Assembly (NCBI GenBank): GCA_047921175.1
Contig: JBLRWQ010000016.1
Span: 1-45,124 of the forward strand
Direction: 5' to 3'
DNA: 45,124 nt
From: T1Sed10-7 sp047921175
GTDB taxonomy: Bacteria; Actinomycetota; Nitriliruptoria; Nitriliruptorales; Nitriliruptoraceae
Below are positions 32,985 to 41,832 of this stretch, piece after piece. The stretch's first letter is position 1, and every line of letters begins with the position of its first letter. The notes beneath the pieces were generated by a model that saw nothing but the letters and a program-made list of their open reading frames with translations, ran no database searches and had not been told where the DNA came from. Both the position numbers and the translations under genes were made by a program.

Positions 32985-33644
32985 ATGCGCATGGTCATCG
33001 CCCGCTGCTCCGCCGTCTACGACGGGCGGCTCTCCTCGACGCTCACCTCCGCGGTCCGCCTGGTGATGGTCAAGGCGGACGGGTGCGTCGCGATCCATGC
33101 GGACGTCGGCGCCTACAAGCCGCTGAACTGGATGAACGCGCCCAACCACCTGGTCGAGGACGGCGACACCTGGACCGTGACCAACCCCAAGGGGGAGACG
33201 CTCACCATCACCTTCGAGGAGGTGCTCGACGAGGTGAGCTACGCGCTGGACACCGAGCGCGGGCTCACGCTGGACGGGGTGGAGCGTGAGCTGCAGCTGC
33301 TGCTGGCCGACCACCCGGACCACCTGGAGGCGGGCCTGACCTGCGTGCAGCGCGAGTTCCGCACCGACCTCGGGCCCGTCGACCTGCTGTGCCGGGACGG
33401 TGACGGCGCCGCGGTCGCGGTCGAGATCAAACGCATCGGGGAGATCGACGGGGTCGAGCAGCTGACCCGCTACCTCGAACGCCTCCAGCGGGACCCGATG
33501 CTGGCCCCGGTCCGGGGCGTGCTGGCGGCGACCACGGTCAAGCCGCAGGCCCGCGTCCTGGCCGAGTCGCGCGGCATCGGCTGGGTCGAGGTGGATCTGG
33601 CGGCGCTGCGTGGCGAGGAGGAGCTCCACCCGCGGCTGTTCTGA
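32985..33644 (+). CDS. nucS: Mismatch-specific endonuclease NucS/EndoMS
   Basis: 219 residues. It cuts both strands at mismatches (G-T, G-G, T-T) and gives mismatch repair in actinobacteria, which lack MutS/MutL. N-terminal dimerisation domain (CSAVYDGRLSSTL, VMVKADGCVAIHAD, KPLNWMNAPN), then the nuclease core: LGPVDLLCRD, AVEIKRIGEIDG and QLTRYLERL. The C-terminus HPRLF keeps the Leu-Phe peptide through which NucS contacts the beta clamp. No ribosome site; a TAGCGT element lies directly upstream. A second ATG two codons on is possible as the start. Confidence 0.95.
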   Translation: MRMVIARCSAVYDGRLSSTLTSAVRLVMVKADGCVAIHADVGAYKPLNWMNAPNHLVEDGDTWTVTNPKGETLTITFEEVLDEVSYALDTERGLTLDGVERELQLLLADHPDHLEAGLTCVQREFRTDLGPVDLLCRDGDGAAVAVEIKRIGEIDGVEQLTRYLERLQRDPMLAPVRGVLAATTVKPQARVLAESRGIGWVEVDLAALRGEEELHPRLF

Positions 33645-33651
33645 CGCCCCG

Positions 33652-34191
33652 TCAGTGCCGACGCCGACTGGCGGCCGTGACCGCAACCCGCGTGGAGCGG
33701 TCCGCACGTGCGACGACCTCCGCGGGTGTGCACCAGGCCACGTGGGGTGACTCGCCGGCAGCCGGGGCCAACCTCGCCGCGCTGGAGCCGTGCAGCAGGT
33801 AGCGCAGATCGAGGTGGAGGTGGCCGCGCGGCCCCTCGTGGACGTCGACGTGCAGCAGCCGGACGCCGTCCGGGGGATGCGCGGCCTCGACCCCGGTCTC
33901 CTCCCGGGTCTCGCGCACCGCAGCCTGCCAGGGCAGCTCGCCGGGATCGAGGTGGCCGCCGGGCTGCAACCAGCGCCCCAGCCGCTTGTGCCGGTGCAGG
34001 AGCACCCGGCCGCCACCATCCAGGACGATCGCCGACCCCGTGACGTGGGTGGGGTCGGCGTCCTCGTCCAGGGGGCGGTCCAACCAGCCCAGCAGCCGCT
34101 GCGTGCGTGCCAACGAGCGGGCCTCGACCGCGTCGCACGGTCGGTGCCGGTCGAGCTGGGCCCGTACGGCACCGACCCGGGTATCGCTCAC
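33652..34191 (-). CDS. Nudix hydrolase
   Basis: 179 residues, GTG start overlapping the gpmA stop (GTGA). The Nudix box is complete: GGHLDPGE, then REtREETGVE (33-base region around residues 78-100), with the metal-binding glutamates in REETG. The N-terminal ~45 residues are helical. The substrate is not predictable; the length and the HHHKRLGRWLQPGGH-like lead (LLHRHKRLGRWLQPGGH) resemble the actinobacterial group annotated as NTP or NDP-sugar pyrophosphohydrolases. Convergent with nucS, seven bases apart. Confidence 0.88.
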   Translation of the reverse strand: MSDTRVGAVRAQLDRHRPCDAVEARSLARTQRLLGWLDRPLDEDADPTHVTGSAIVLDGGGRVLLHRHKRLGRWLQPGGHLDPGELPWQAAVRETREETGVEAAHPPDGVRLLHVDVHEGPRGHLHLDLRYLLHGSSAARLAPAAGESPHVAWCTPAEVVARADRSTRVAVTAASRRRH

Positions 34192-34796
34192 TCGAGGATC
34201 GACTTGCCCTGCACGGTGCCGTCCTCGGCCAGGTCGTAGACGAGCGGGACGCCGGTCCCGAGCTCCAGCGCCAGCACGCCCTCCTCGTCCAGCCCGTCGA
34301 GCTGCATCACGATCGAGCGGTTCGAGTTGCCGTGCGCCACGACCAGCACGTCCTTGCCCTGCTTGATGTCGCCGAGGATGGCCCGCTCGAAGAAGGGCAG
34401 CGTCCGTTCGGCGGTGTTCTTGAGCGCCTCACCGTTCGGCGGTGGGGTGGCGTAGGAGCGGCGCCAGGTGTGGACCTGCTCCTTGCCGTAGCGTTCCGCG
34501 GTCTCGGCCTTGTTCAGGCCCTGCAGGTCGCCGTAGTGACGCTCGTTGAGCGCCTGGTCACGGATGACCGGCAGGTCGGTGAAGCCGGCCGTCTCCATGA
34601 TGATGCGCAGCGTCTCCTGGGCGCGGGTCAGCGCCGAGGTGTAGGCGACGTCGAAGCGGTGCCCCTTGAGGCGCTCACCGGCGGCCTCGGCCTCGGCGAC
34701 GCCCTTGGCCGTCAGGGGCACGTCGACCCACCCGGTGAAGCGGTTCTCGAGGTTCCACAGCGACTGACCGTGGCGGACGAGCACGAGGGTTGGCAT
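34188..34796 (-). CDS. gpmA: Phosphoglycerate mutase, cofactor-dependent
   Basis: 202 residues. Glycolysis: interconverts 3- and 2-phosphoglycerate through a phospho-His. Catalytic H9 (LVRHGQSLWN), then NRFTGWVDVPLTAKG, TSALTRAQET, ALNERHYGDLQGLNKAET and the second His in VVAHGNSNRS. It is about 45 residues shorter than E. coli GpmA (250), missing the part after the second phosphate loop, as in other short actinobacterial forms. It is coupled to the Nudix gene by a GTGA overlap. TAGTCT (34872-34877, minus) upstream overlaps the stop of the SatD-like gene. Confidence 0.9.
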   Translation of the reverse strand: MPTLVLVRHGQSLWNLENRFTGWVDVPLTAKGVAEAEAAGERLKGHRFDVAYTSALTRAQETLRIIMETAGFTDLPVIRDQALNERHYGDLQGLNKAETAERYGKEQVHTWRRSYATPPPNGEALKNTAERTLPFFERAILGDIKQGKDVLVVAHGNSNRSIVMQLDGLDEEGVLALELGTGVPLVYDLAEDGTVQGKSILE

Positions 34797-34871
34797 GGGA
34801 GGTCCTTGGATGACGGTCGGAGGGGGACACGGGGAGCGGAGCTGGGAGCGGTCGGCTCCCCGGTCCCTCGG

Positions 34872-34877
34872 AGACTA
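34872..34877 (-). promoter_or_regulatory. -10-like TAGTCT of gpmA
   Basis: TAGTCT about 75 bases upstream of gpmA; its first three bases are the TAG stop codon of the SatD-like gene. Confidence 0.3.
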
Positions 34878-35612
34878 GGTGGCCGTCACGCCGGTGTCCG
34901 ATGACCGGGTGGCCAGGCGCAGCTCCTGCACGGCGCGGTGCAGGGCCAGGCTGCCGCGCACCCGGATGCGGCGGGCCACGGCGGGCTGGGTCACCCCGAG
35001 CGCCGCCGCGATGTCGACCTGGCGTTCCCCGTCCAGCAGGCCGAGCAGGGCCCGACGGTCGCGGCCGTCGAGGCGCGCCAGCAGCTGGTCCTGGAGCAGC
35101 AGGTGGGCGTTGACCACCGCGCCGAGGGTGGGATCGCCGGCCTCGCACCGGCTGCGCAGCGAGTCGGGCCAGGTCCGCGACGCCGGCAGCCGCTCCGCCG
35201 CTGCCAGCGCCTGGCTGGCGCGCTCGCGGGCCTGCTGGAGCACGGCGACGTCGCCGCACACCCCGCTGGCTCCCGCCGCGCCGAGCCCGAGGCCGAGCCG
35301 GAGCTCGACCGGCACGTCCCCGCCGTCGACCGTGGGAAGCACCAGGCCGTCGGTGGCCAGCCGCAACCGCAGCGCCGCGGTCATCGCCGCACCGAGGTCC
35401 GCGTACACCCCCTCGAACACGTCCCGCTCCGTGCGGCGGAGCGGCCGGAGCCCCGGCTCCGCTGCCACCACCTCGGCCAGTGCGCGGTCCAGACCCGCGA
35501 GGAGGCCGTCGAGGTCCACGAAGCGCCGGGAGGCGACGACGTCCCCGGCGACGACCACCGGGGCGCCCACCAGCGCGGGCGGGGACCCCTGGGGGCCCGG
35601 ATCGCGGGACAC
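34875..35612 (-). CDS. SatD-like protein with C-terminal helix-turn-helix
   Basis: 245 residues from a GTG with GAGGAGG upstream. The N-terminal part matches SatD-type proteins: VVVAGDVVASRRF (GDVVxSR motif), a helix of the form LLAGLDRALAEVV, TERDVFEGVYAD, and a VELRLGLGLG strand. The C-terminal ~60 residues form a helix-turn-helix: GERQVDIAAALGVTQPAVARRIR. SatD was found in the Streptococcus mutans acid-tolerance locus; its biochemistry is not known. With the DNA-binding tail this could be a regulator, and the 21-base dyad at 35662-35682 just upstream is its natural target candidate. Confidence 0.75.
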   Translation of the reverse strand: MSRDPGPQGSPPALVGAPVVVAGDVVASRRFVDLDGLLAGLDRALAEVVAAEPGLRPLRRTERDVFEGVYADLGAAMTAALRLRLATDGLVLPTVDGGDVPVELRLGLGLGAAGASGVCGDVAVLQQARERASQALAAAERLPASRTWPDSLRSRCEAGDPTLGAVVNAHLLLQDQLLARLDGRDRRALLGLLDGERQVDIAAALGVTQPAVARRIRVRGSLALHRAVQELRLATRSSDTGVTAT

Positions 35613-35661
35613 CTCCGACCTCCTCGGGTGGCGGGCCGGGGCGCCGGGAGCCTCGACCTGT

Positions 35662-35682
35662 GCATAACCTATACGGTTATGC
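35662..35682. promoter_or_regulatory. 21-base perfect operator dyad GCATAACC-N5-GGTTATGC
   Basis: Perfect 8-bp arms around TATAC, in an unusually AT-rich island, 50 bases from the SatD-like start and 84 bases from the aconitase start. TATGCT inside it fits a -10 toward aconitase, so bound protein would block or shape that promoter. It matches no operator I know. Confidence 0.65.
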
Positions 35683-35714
35683 TACACCGTTGGGGTCGCG
35701 GACCAGCGGTGAGC

Positions 35715-35720
35715 TAGGTT
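35715..35720 (+). promoter_or_regulatory. -10-like TAGGTT of aconitase
   Basis: TAGGTT 46 bases upstream of the aconitase ATG, downstream of the 21-base dyad. An alternative -10 (TATGCT) overlaps the dyad. Confidence 0.35.
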
Positions 35721-35765
35721 CGCCCCGCGCCGCCCCGTCGCCACCTCGATCCCGGGAGCTCCACG

Positions 35766-38570
35766 ATGGACACCTTCGCCGCACGCGCCACCCTGTCGGT
35801 GGGCGAGACCGACTACGAGATCCACCGCCTCGACGCGGTGGCGGGCGCCGAGCGGCTGCCCTTCAGCCTGAAGATCCTGCTCGAGAACCTGCTCCGCAAC
35901 GAGGACGGGGTCAGCGTCACCGCCGACGACATCCGGGCGCTGGCGGCCTGGGACGCCGACGCGCAGCCCTCGACCGAGATCCAGTACACGCCCGCCCGGG
36001 TGGTGCTGCAGGACTTCACCGGGGTGCCGGCGGTCGTTGACCTCGCCGCCATGCGCGAGGCCATGGTCGAGCTCGGGGGCGATCCGGCCCGGATCAACCC
36101 GCTGGTGCCGGCGGAGCTGGTCATCGACCACTCGGTCGTGGCGGACGTGTTCGGGGTCGCCGACGCCCTCCAGCGCAACATCGAGCTGGAGTACCAGCGC
36201 AACCGCGAGCGCTACCAGTTCCTGCGCTGGGGGCAGGGGGCCTTCGACGGCTTCAAGGTCGTGCCGCCCGGGACCGGCATCGTCCACCAGGTGAACATCG
36301 AGTACCTGGCCCGGGTCGTGTTCGGCGAGGTCGGGCGGGACGGCGTGCGCCGCGCCTACCCGGACACGCTCGTGGGCACGGACTCCCACACCACGATGGT
36401 CAACGGCCTCGGGGTGCTCGGCTGGGGCGTGGGCGGGATCGAGGCCGAGGCGGCCATGCTCGGCCAGCCCGTCTCCATGCTGATCCCCCGGGTGGTCGGG
36501 TTCAAGCTCGAGGGTGCGCTGCCCGAGGGCGCGACCGCGACCGACCTGGTGCTGACGATCACGCAGATGCTCCGGGCCCACGGGGTGGTGGGCAAGTTCG
36601 TCGAGTTCTACGGCTCCGGGGTGGCGGCGGTCCCGCTCGCGAACCGGGCCACCATCGGCAACATGTCCCCGGAGTACGGCTCCACCGCGGCGATCTTCCC
36701 GATCGATGCCGAGACCCTGCGCTACCTGCGCTTCACCGGCCGCTCCGAGGAGCAGCTCGCCCTCGTCGAGGCGTACAGCAAGGAGCAGGGGCTCTGGCAC
36801 GACCCGGACCACGAGCCGGACTACTCCGAGCAGCTGACGCTGGACCTGTCCACGGTGGTCCCCTCGCTGGCCGGCCCGAAGCGCCCCCAGGACCGCGTCG
36901 ACCTCGCGAAGGCCAAGGACGCCTTCCGGGTCGCGCTGAAGGACTACACCGCGGATGAGCCACGGGAGGGCCTCGACGCCGGGCTCGCCAGGACCTTCCC
37001 GGCCTCCGACCCGGTCGCCGCCCCCGGTTCCGCGCCCCAGGACGGCTCGCCGGCCCCCGTCGACCAGCCGAGCCGGACCCCGGCCGGGCGGCCGTCCAAC
37101 CCCACGACGGTCACCCTCGCCGACGGCTCGAGCTTCGAGCTGGATCACGGGGCGGTGACGATCGCGGCCATCACGTCCTGCACGAACACCTCCAACCCCT
37201 CGGTGATGATCGCGGCGGCCCTGCTCGCCAAGAAGGCCGTCGAGGCGGGGCTGCAGCGCAAGCCGTGGGTCAAGACCACGCTCGCCCCCGGCTCCAAGGT
37301 CGTGATGGACTACTACGACCGGGCCGGGCTCACCCCCTACCTCGACAAGCTCGGGTTCAACCTGGTCGGCTACGGCTGCACCACGTGCATCGGCAACTCC
37401 GGGCCGCTGATCCCCGAGGTCAGCCAGGCCGTGCAGGAGCACGACCTCGCCGTCGTCTCCGTGCTCAGCGGCAACCGCAACTTCGAGGGTCGCATCAACC
37501 CGGACGTCAAGATGAACTACCTCGCGTCGCCGCCGCTGGTGGTCGCCTACGCGCTGGCCGGCACGATGGACCTCGACCTGCTCACCGAGCCGCTCGGCAC
37601 CGACCCGGAGGGGCAGCCGGTGATGCTGGCCGACATCTGGCCGTCCCCGATGGAGGTCGAGCAGGTCGTCGACCGGTCGCTGGTCACCGAGATGTTCTCC
37701 GAGAAGTACGCGTCGGTGTTCGACGGCGACGAGCAGTGGCGCGCCCTGCCCACCCCGGAGGGCGACACCTTCGCCTGGGATGACGCGTCCACCTACATCC
37801 GCAAGCCGTCGTTCTTCGACGGGATGGGCGCGGAGCCGGACCCGGTCACCGACATCCACGGCGCCCGCGTGCTGGCCAAGCTCGGGGACTCGGTCACCAC
37901 CGACCACATCTCCCCGGCCGGGGCCATCAAGCTGGACAGCCCGGCGGGGGACTACCTCACCGGGCACGGGGTCGAGCGGCGCGACTTCAACTCCTACGGC
38001 TCCCGGCGCGGCAACCACGAGGTGATGGTCCGCGGCACCTTCGGCAACATCCGGCTGCGCAACCAGCTCGCGCCCGGCACCGAGGGGGGCTACACCCGCG
38101 ATCTGCTCTCGGGCGGCGAGGTCACCTCGATCTACGAGGCGTCCGAGCACTACCAGGCCGAGGGCGTCCCGCTGGTGGTCCTGGCCGGCGCGGAGTACGG
38201 CTCCGGGTCCTCCCGGGACTGGGCCGCCAAGGGCACCGCGATGCTCGGGGTCCGAGCGGTGCTCGCGACCTCCTTCGAGCGCATCCACCGCTCCAACCTG
38301 ATCGGGATGGGGGTGCTGCCGCTGGAGTTCCCGGACGACCAGAGCGCGGACGACCTCGGGCTGACCGGCGAGGAGACGGTGGACATCGCCGGGATCACGG
38401 CGCTGGACGAGGGCCGGATCCCGGAGACGGTCGAGGTCACCGTGACCGCACCGGACGGGACCACCTCCTCCTTCGCGGCCAAGGTCCGCATCGACACCCC
38501 CGGTGAGGCGGCGTACTACCGCCACGGCGGCATCCTGCGCTACGTGCTCAGGAGCCTGCGCGACGCCTGA
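35766..38570 (+). CDS. acnA: Aconitate hydratase A
   Basis: 934 residues. Citrate/isocitrate isomerase of the TCA cycle with a [4Fe-4S] cluster held by C472 (SCTNTSNPS), C538 and C541 (GCTTCIGNSGP). Other blocks: GTDSHTTMVNGLGVLGWGVGG, split here as GTDSHTTMVNGLGV and GWGVGGIEAE; FNSYGSRRGNHEVM; the swivel domain GAEYGSGSSRDWAAKG with the catalytic Ser; and the C-terminal SNLIGMGVLPLEF. A Pro/Ser-rich insert at ~415-450, just before the first cluster Cys, is typical of actinobacterial AcnA. ATG follows GGGAG. The divergent SatD-like gene and the shared dyad suggest control by that protein or another dimeric repressor. Confidence 0.96.
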   Translation: MDTFAARATLSVGETDYEIHRLDAVAGAERLPFSLKILLENLLRNEDGVSVTADDIRALAAWDADAQPSTEIQYTPARVVLQDFTGVPAVVDLAAMREAMVELGGDPARINPLVPAELVIDHSVVADVFGVADALQRNIELEYQRNRERYQFLRWGQGAFDGFKVVPPGTGIVHQVNIEYLARVVFGEVGRDGVRRAYPDTLVGTDSHTTMVNGLGVLGWGVGGIEAEAAMLGQPVSMLIPRVVGFKLEGALPEGATATDLVLTITQMLRAHGVVGKFVEFYGSGVAAVPLANRATIGNMSPEYGSTAAIFPIDAETLRYLRFTGRSEEQLALVEAYSKEQGLWHDPDHEPDYSEQLTLDLSTVVPSLAGPKRPQDRVDLAKAKDAFRVALKDYTADEPREGLDAGLARTFPASDPVAAPGSAPQDGSPAPVDQPSRTPAGRPSNPTTVTLADGSSFELDHGAVTIAAITSCTNTSNPSVMIAAALLAKKAVEAGLQRKPWVKTTLAPGSKVVMDYYDRAGLTPYLDKLGFNLVGYGCTTCIGNSGPLIPEVSQAVQEHDLAVVSVLSGNRNFEGRINPDVKMNYLASPPLVVAYALAGTMDLDLLTEPLGTDPEGQPVMLADIWPSPMEVEQVVDRSLVTEMFSEKYASVFDGDEQWRALPTPEGDTFAWDDASTYIRKPSFFDGMGAEPDPVTDIHGARVLAKLGDSVTTDHISPAGAIKLDSPAGDYLTGHGVERRDFNSYGSRRGNHEVMVRGTFGNIRLRNQLAPGTEGGYTRDLLSGGEVTSIYEASEHYQAEGVPLVVLAGAEYGSGSSRDWAAKGTAMLGVRAVLATSFERIHRSNLIGMGVLPLEFPDDQSADDLGLTGEETVDIAGITALDEGRIPETVEVTVTAPDGTTSSFAAKVRIDTPGEAAYYRHGGILRYVLRSLRDA

Positions 38571-38668
38571 GCCACCGCGCGGTCGCGGGGCCGGCCTGCT
38601 GCCTGCCCCGGCCGCCCAGCATCCGCCGGGCTCCGAACCCCCCACACGTCGACCGTCAGGAGCCCGCG

Positions 38669-39301
38669 ATGCTGTTCGCCCGCCGATCCGCCGAGGTGGT
38701 CGCCCCCGAGGACGCCCTGCCCGGGCGGGACACGCCGCTCGCCGTGCCCGACGCCCACCACGTCCACGGCCGACCGATCAGCCCGCCCTGGCCGGACGGC
38801 CACGAGCTGCTCGTGGTCGGGATGGGCTGCTTCTGGGGGGCGGAGCGGATCTTCTGGCAGCTCGACGGGGTGTGGACGACCTTCGTCGGCTACGCGGGCG
38901 GGACCACCCCGAACCCCACCTACCACGAGGTCTGCACGGGGCGGACCGGCCACGCCGAGGTGGCGGGGATCGTCTACGACCCCGCCGTCGTCGAGCTCGA
39001 GACCCTCTTCGCGGGCTTCTGGGAGCAGCACGACCCGACCCAGGGCATGCGCCAGGGCAACGACATCGGGACCCAGTACCGCTCGATCGTGCTGACCACC
39101 AGCGCCGACCAGCGCGACGCGGCGCTCGCCAGCCGGGAGCGCTACCGGACCCGGCTGCGTGCCGCGGGCATCGACGCGCCGATCACGACCACGATCGAGG
39201 ACCTCGGGGCCCTGTACTGGGCCGAGACGGAGCACCAGCAGTACCTGGCCAAGCATCCGGGCGGGTACTGCAACCACGGCTTCTGCCAGGCGGCCTACTG
39301 A
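38669..39301 (+). CDS. msrA: Peptide methionine sulfoxide reductase MsrA
   Basis: 210 residues. It reduces the S epimer of methionine sulfoxide in proteins. Catalytic C54 in GMGCFWGAER; resolving cysteines C201 and C206 in YCNHGFC at the C-terminus; substrate-binding region VGYAGGTTPNPTYHEV and DIGTQYRSIV. The ~45-residue N-terminal extension before the GCFWG core is found in the longer bacterial MsrA forms. ATG at 38669 follows AGGAG. Downstream of the cluster-bearing aconitase, about 100 bases away. Confidence 0.94.
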   Translation: MLFARRSAEVVAPEDALPGRDTPLAVPDAHHVHGRPISPPWPDGHELLVVGMGCFWGAERIFWQLDGVWTTFVGYAGGTTPNPTYHEVCTGRTGHAEVAGIVYDPAVVELETLFAGFWEQHDPTQGMRQGNDIGTQYRSIVLTTSADQRDAALASRERYRTRLRAAGIDAPITTTIEDLGALYWAETEHQQYLAKHPGGYCNHGFCQAAY

Positions 39302-39321
39302 CGGAGGCACCGCGCAGTCAC

Positions 39322-39327
39322 TAGCGT
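39322..39327 (+). promoter_or_regulatory. -10-like TAGCGT of the second GH65 gene
   Basis: TAGCGT 63 bases upstream of the ATG at 39390, just after msrA. Confidence 0.4.
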
Positions 39328-39389
39328 GGGGTGGGTCCGGCGGGCCCTCCGCTTGCCCGCATCGCTCCCCGCTGCTCGAGGACCCCTCG

Positions 39390-41765
39390 ATGATCCCCCG
39401 TGAGCTCCGCCTGCCGCCCGAGCACCTGTTCCCGCCCGACGAGTGGCGGCTCGTGGAGCGAGGCTTCTCCGACCGGTGGATGGGCAACGCCGAGACCCTG
39501 TTCTCGCTCGGCAACGGCTTCCTCGGCATGCGCGGCACCTTCGAGGAGGGCCGCCCCGCCATCGAGCCGGGCACCTTCGTCAACGGCTTCCACGAGACCT
39601 GGCCGATCGTGCACGCGGAGGAGGCGTTCGGGTTCGCCCGCACCGGCCAGACCATCGTGAACTGTCCCGACGCCACCCTGCTCAAGCTCTACGTCGACGA
39701 CGAGCCGCTGTTCCTGCCCACCGCCCGACTGATCGACTACGAGCGCAGCCTGGACTTCCGCGAGGGGGTGCTCCGCCGGACCCTGACCTGGTCGACGCCC
39801 AGCGGTAAGCACGTCCACCTCAAGACCTCGCGGCTGGTCTCCTTCGTGCATCGCCACCTCGGTGCCATCTCCTACGAGATCACCGTGGACAGCGACGCGC
39901 CGGTGGTGATCTCCTCGCAGCTGCTCAACCGCCAGGACGCCCGGGCCGACGACGAGCCGCGCAACGGCGGCCCCCACGACCCGCGGCGCTCGCGGGGGTT
40001 CGGCCAGCGGGTGCTCAACAACAAGGACCTCGAGCAGGACGGCCACCGGATCGCCTTCGGGTACCGCACCACCAACTCCCGGATGACGCTCGGGGTCGGC
40101 GTCGACCACGTGATCGAGACCGACAACCCGTGGCGGGCGCATCGATCCGCGAGCGAGGACCTGGGCAAGGTCGTGTTCACCATCGACGCCCGCGCCGGGG
40201 TGCCGATCCGGGTGACGAAGTTCATGAGCTACCACAGCTCACGCAACGTCCCCCCGCGCGAGCTCGTGGACCGCACCTGGCGCACGCTCGATCGCGCCTT
40301 GACCCAGGGCTACGGGGCGCTCGAGGCCGAGCAGCGCGACCACCTGGCGGAGTTCTGGCGCCGCTCCGATGTCGAGGTGGAGGGACCCCCCCGGGTCCAG
40401 CAGGCGATCCGGTGGAACATCTTCCAGCTGGCGCAGGCCGCGGCCCGTGCGGAGACCACGGGCATCCCCGCCAAGGGCCTCACGGGCCAGGCCTACGAGG
40501 GGCACTACTTCTGGGACACCGAGATCTACGTCGCGCCGTTCCTGACCTACACCGAGCCGCGCGTGACCCGGAACCTGCTGCGCTTCCGCCACTCGATGCT
40601 GCCGCTGGCGCGCGAACGGGCCCAGGAGCTCAGCGAGGACGGGGCGCTGTTCCCCTGGCGCACGATCAACGGCGAGGAGGCGTCGTCCTACTACGCGGCC
40701 GGCACGGCGCAGTACCACATCGACGCCGACATCGCGCATGCGATCCGGCACTACGTGAACGTCCGCGGGGAGAAGCACCTGCTCCGTGAGGTCGGTGCCG
40801 AGATCCTGGTCGAGACCGCCCGGATGTGGGCCGGGCTGGGGTTCTTCAGCCCGGAGACGGGTGCCTTCCACATCCACGGCGTGACCGGGCCCGACGAGTA
40901 CACCACCGTGGTCAACGACAACACCTTCACCAACCTCATGGCCCGCTCCAACCTGCGCTACGCGGCCGAGACGGTCCAGTGGTTGCGCGAGGAGGCGCCG
41001 CAGGACTTCGCCGCGCTGGAGCACACCACCGGGCTCCGCCCCGAGGAGGCGACCCGCTGGGAGCAGGCCGCGGAGGCGATGTACATCCCCTTCGACGCCG
41101 AGCGCGGCATCAACCCGCAGGACGCCAACTTCCTCGAGAAGGAACGCTGGGACTTCGCCAACACCCCGGACGACCACTACCCCCTGCTGCTGCACTACCA
41201 CCCGCTGGTGATCTACCGCCACCAGGTCATCAAGCAGGCGGATGTGGTGCTGGCGATGGTCCTGCTCGGGGACGAGTTCAGCGCGGAGCAGAAGCGGCGC
41301 AACTTCGACTACTACGACCCGCTCACCACCGGGGACTCCTCGCTGTCGGCCTGCGTGCAGTCGATCCTGGCCGCCGAGGTCGGCTACGAGCGCAAGGCGC
41401 TGGAGTACTTCCAGTACGCCCTGCTGATGGATCTGGCCGACGTCGCCGGCAACGTCGTCGACGGCGTGCACGTCGCCTCGGTCGGGGGCGTGTGGATGAC
41501 GCTGGTCTACGGCTTCGGCGGGCTGCGTGACCACGACGGCACGCTGCGGTTCGAGCCGAGGCTGCCGCGCCCCTGGGACCGGCTGCGCTTCAACCTGCGC
41601 TTCCACGACCGTCAACTGGTCGTGGACCTCACCCACGACGCGTTCCGGTTCCAGCTGGTCTCCGGTGAGCCGCTCACGATCGACGTGCGCGGCACCGAGG
41701 TCCGCCTCACCAGCGAGGAGGACACCGTCCTGCCCGCGACCATCGGGCAGCTCAGCGAGACCTAG
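39390..41765 (+). CDS. GH65 family disaccharide phosphorylase (second copy)
   Basis: 791 residues without a mutase domain. Order of family blocks: LGNGFLGMRGTFEEG and FVNGFHETWPI near the N-terminus, KGLTGQAYEGHYFWDTEIY at the start of the (alpha/alpha)6 barrel, the general acid Glu in TGPDEYTTVVNDNTF (about E503), the phosphate loop in TTGDSSLSACVQSI, and a C-terminal jelly roll (FEPRLPRPWDRLRF). It is of the size of the mycobacterial Rv3401-type enzymes (~786). It would split a disaccharide with phosphate to yield beta-glucose 1-phosphate, which the fusion enzyme at 18668 or a separate mutase could use. Only a weak ribosome site (CGAGGAC) precedes the ATG. Substrate unknown. Confidence 0.93.
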   Translation: MIPRELRLPPEHLFPPDEWRLVERGFSDRWMGNAETLFSLGNGFLGMRGTFEEGRPAIEPGTFVNGFHETWPIVHAEEAFGFARTGQTIVNCPDATLLKLYVDDEPLFLPTARLIDYERSLDFREGVLRRTLTWSTPSGKHVHLKTSRLVSFVHRHLGAISYEITVDSDAPVVISSQLLNRQDARADDEPRNGGPHDPRRSRGFGQRVLNNKDLEQDGHRIAFGYRTTNSRMTLGVGVDHVIETDNPWRAHRSASEDLGKVVFTIDARAGVPIRVTKFMSYHSSRNVPPRELVDRTWRTLDRALTQGYGALEAEQRDHLAEFWRRSDVEVEGPPRVQQAIRWNIFQLAQAAARAETTGIPAKGLTGQAYEGHYFWDTEIYVAPFLTYTEPRVTRNLLRFRHSMLPLARERAQELSEDGALFPWRTINGEEASSYYAAGTAQYHIDADIAHAIRHYVNVRGEKHLLREVGAEILVETARMWAGLGFFSPETGAFHIHGVTGPDEYTTVVNDNTFTNLMARSNLRYAAETVQWLREEAPQDFAALEHTTGLRPEEATRWEQAAEAMYIPFDAERGINPQDANFLEKERWDFANTPDDHYPLLLHYHPLVIYRHQVIKQADVVLAMVLLGDEFSAEQKRRNFDYYDPLTTGDSSLSACVQSILAAEVGYERKALEYFQYALLMDLADVAGNVVDGVHVASVGGVWMTLVYGFGGLRDHDGTLRFEPRLPRPWDRLRFNLRFHDRQLVVDLTHDAFRFQLVSGEPLTIDVRGTEVRLTSEEDTVLPATIGQLSET

Positions 41766-41782
41766 CCCACCCGGCCGGCGCG

Positions 41783-41788
41783 TAGCCT
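41783..41788 (+). promoter_or_regulatory. -10-like TAGCCT of the thiolation operon
   Basis: TAGCCT 45 bases upstream of the fusion gene's ATG and 17 bases after the GH65 stop; GAGGAGGG at 41820-41827 is the ribosome site. Confidence 0.4.
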
Positions 41789-41832
41789 GTCGCGTCCTGC
41801 CCCCGCCGCGACCGCACCGAGGAGGGCTACCG

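Noticed and set aside
38578..38622. GC-rich inverted repeats after aconitase
   Set aside because: Several mutually exclusive 5-6 bp pairings of simple GGCC sequence; not a convincing terminator.
35682..38645. Open frame of 987 codons antisense to aconitase
   Set aside because: Shadow of acnA; the aconitase frame has all cluster and catalytic motifs.
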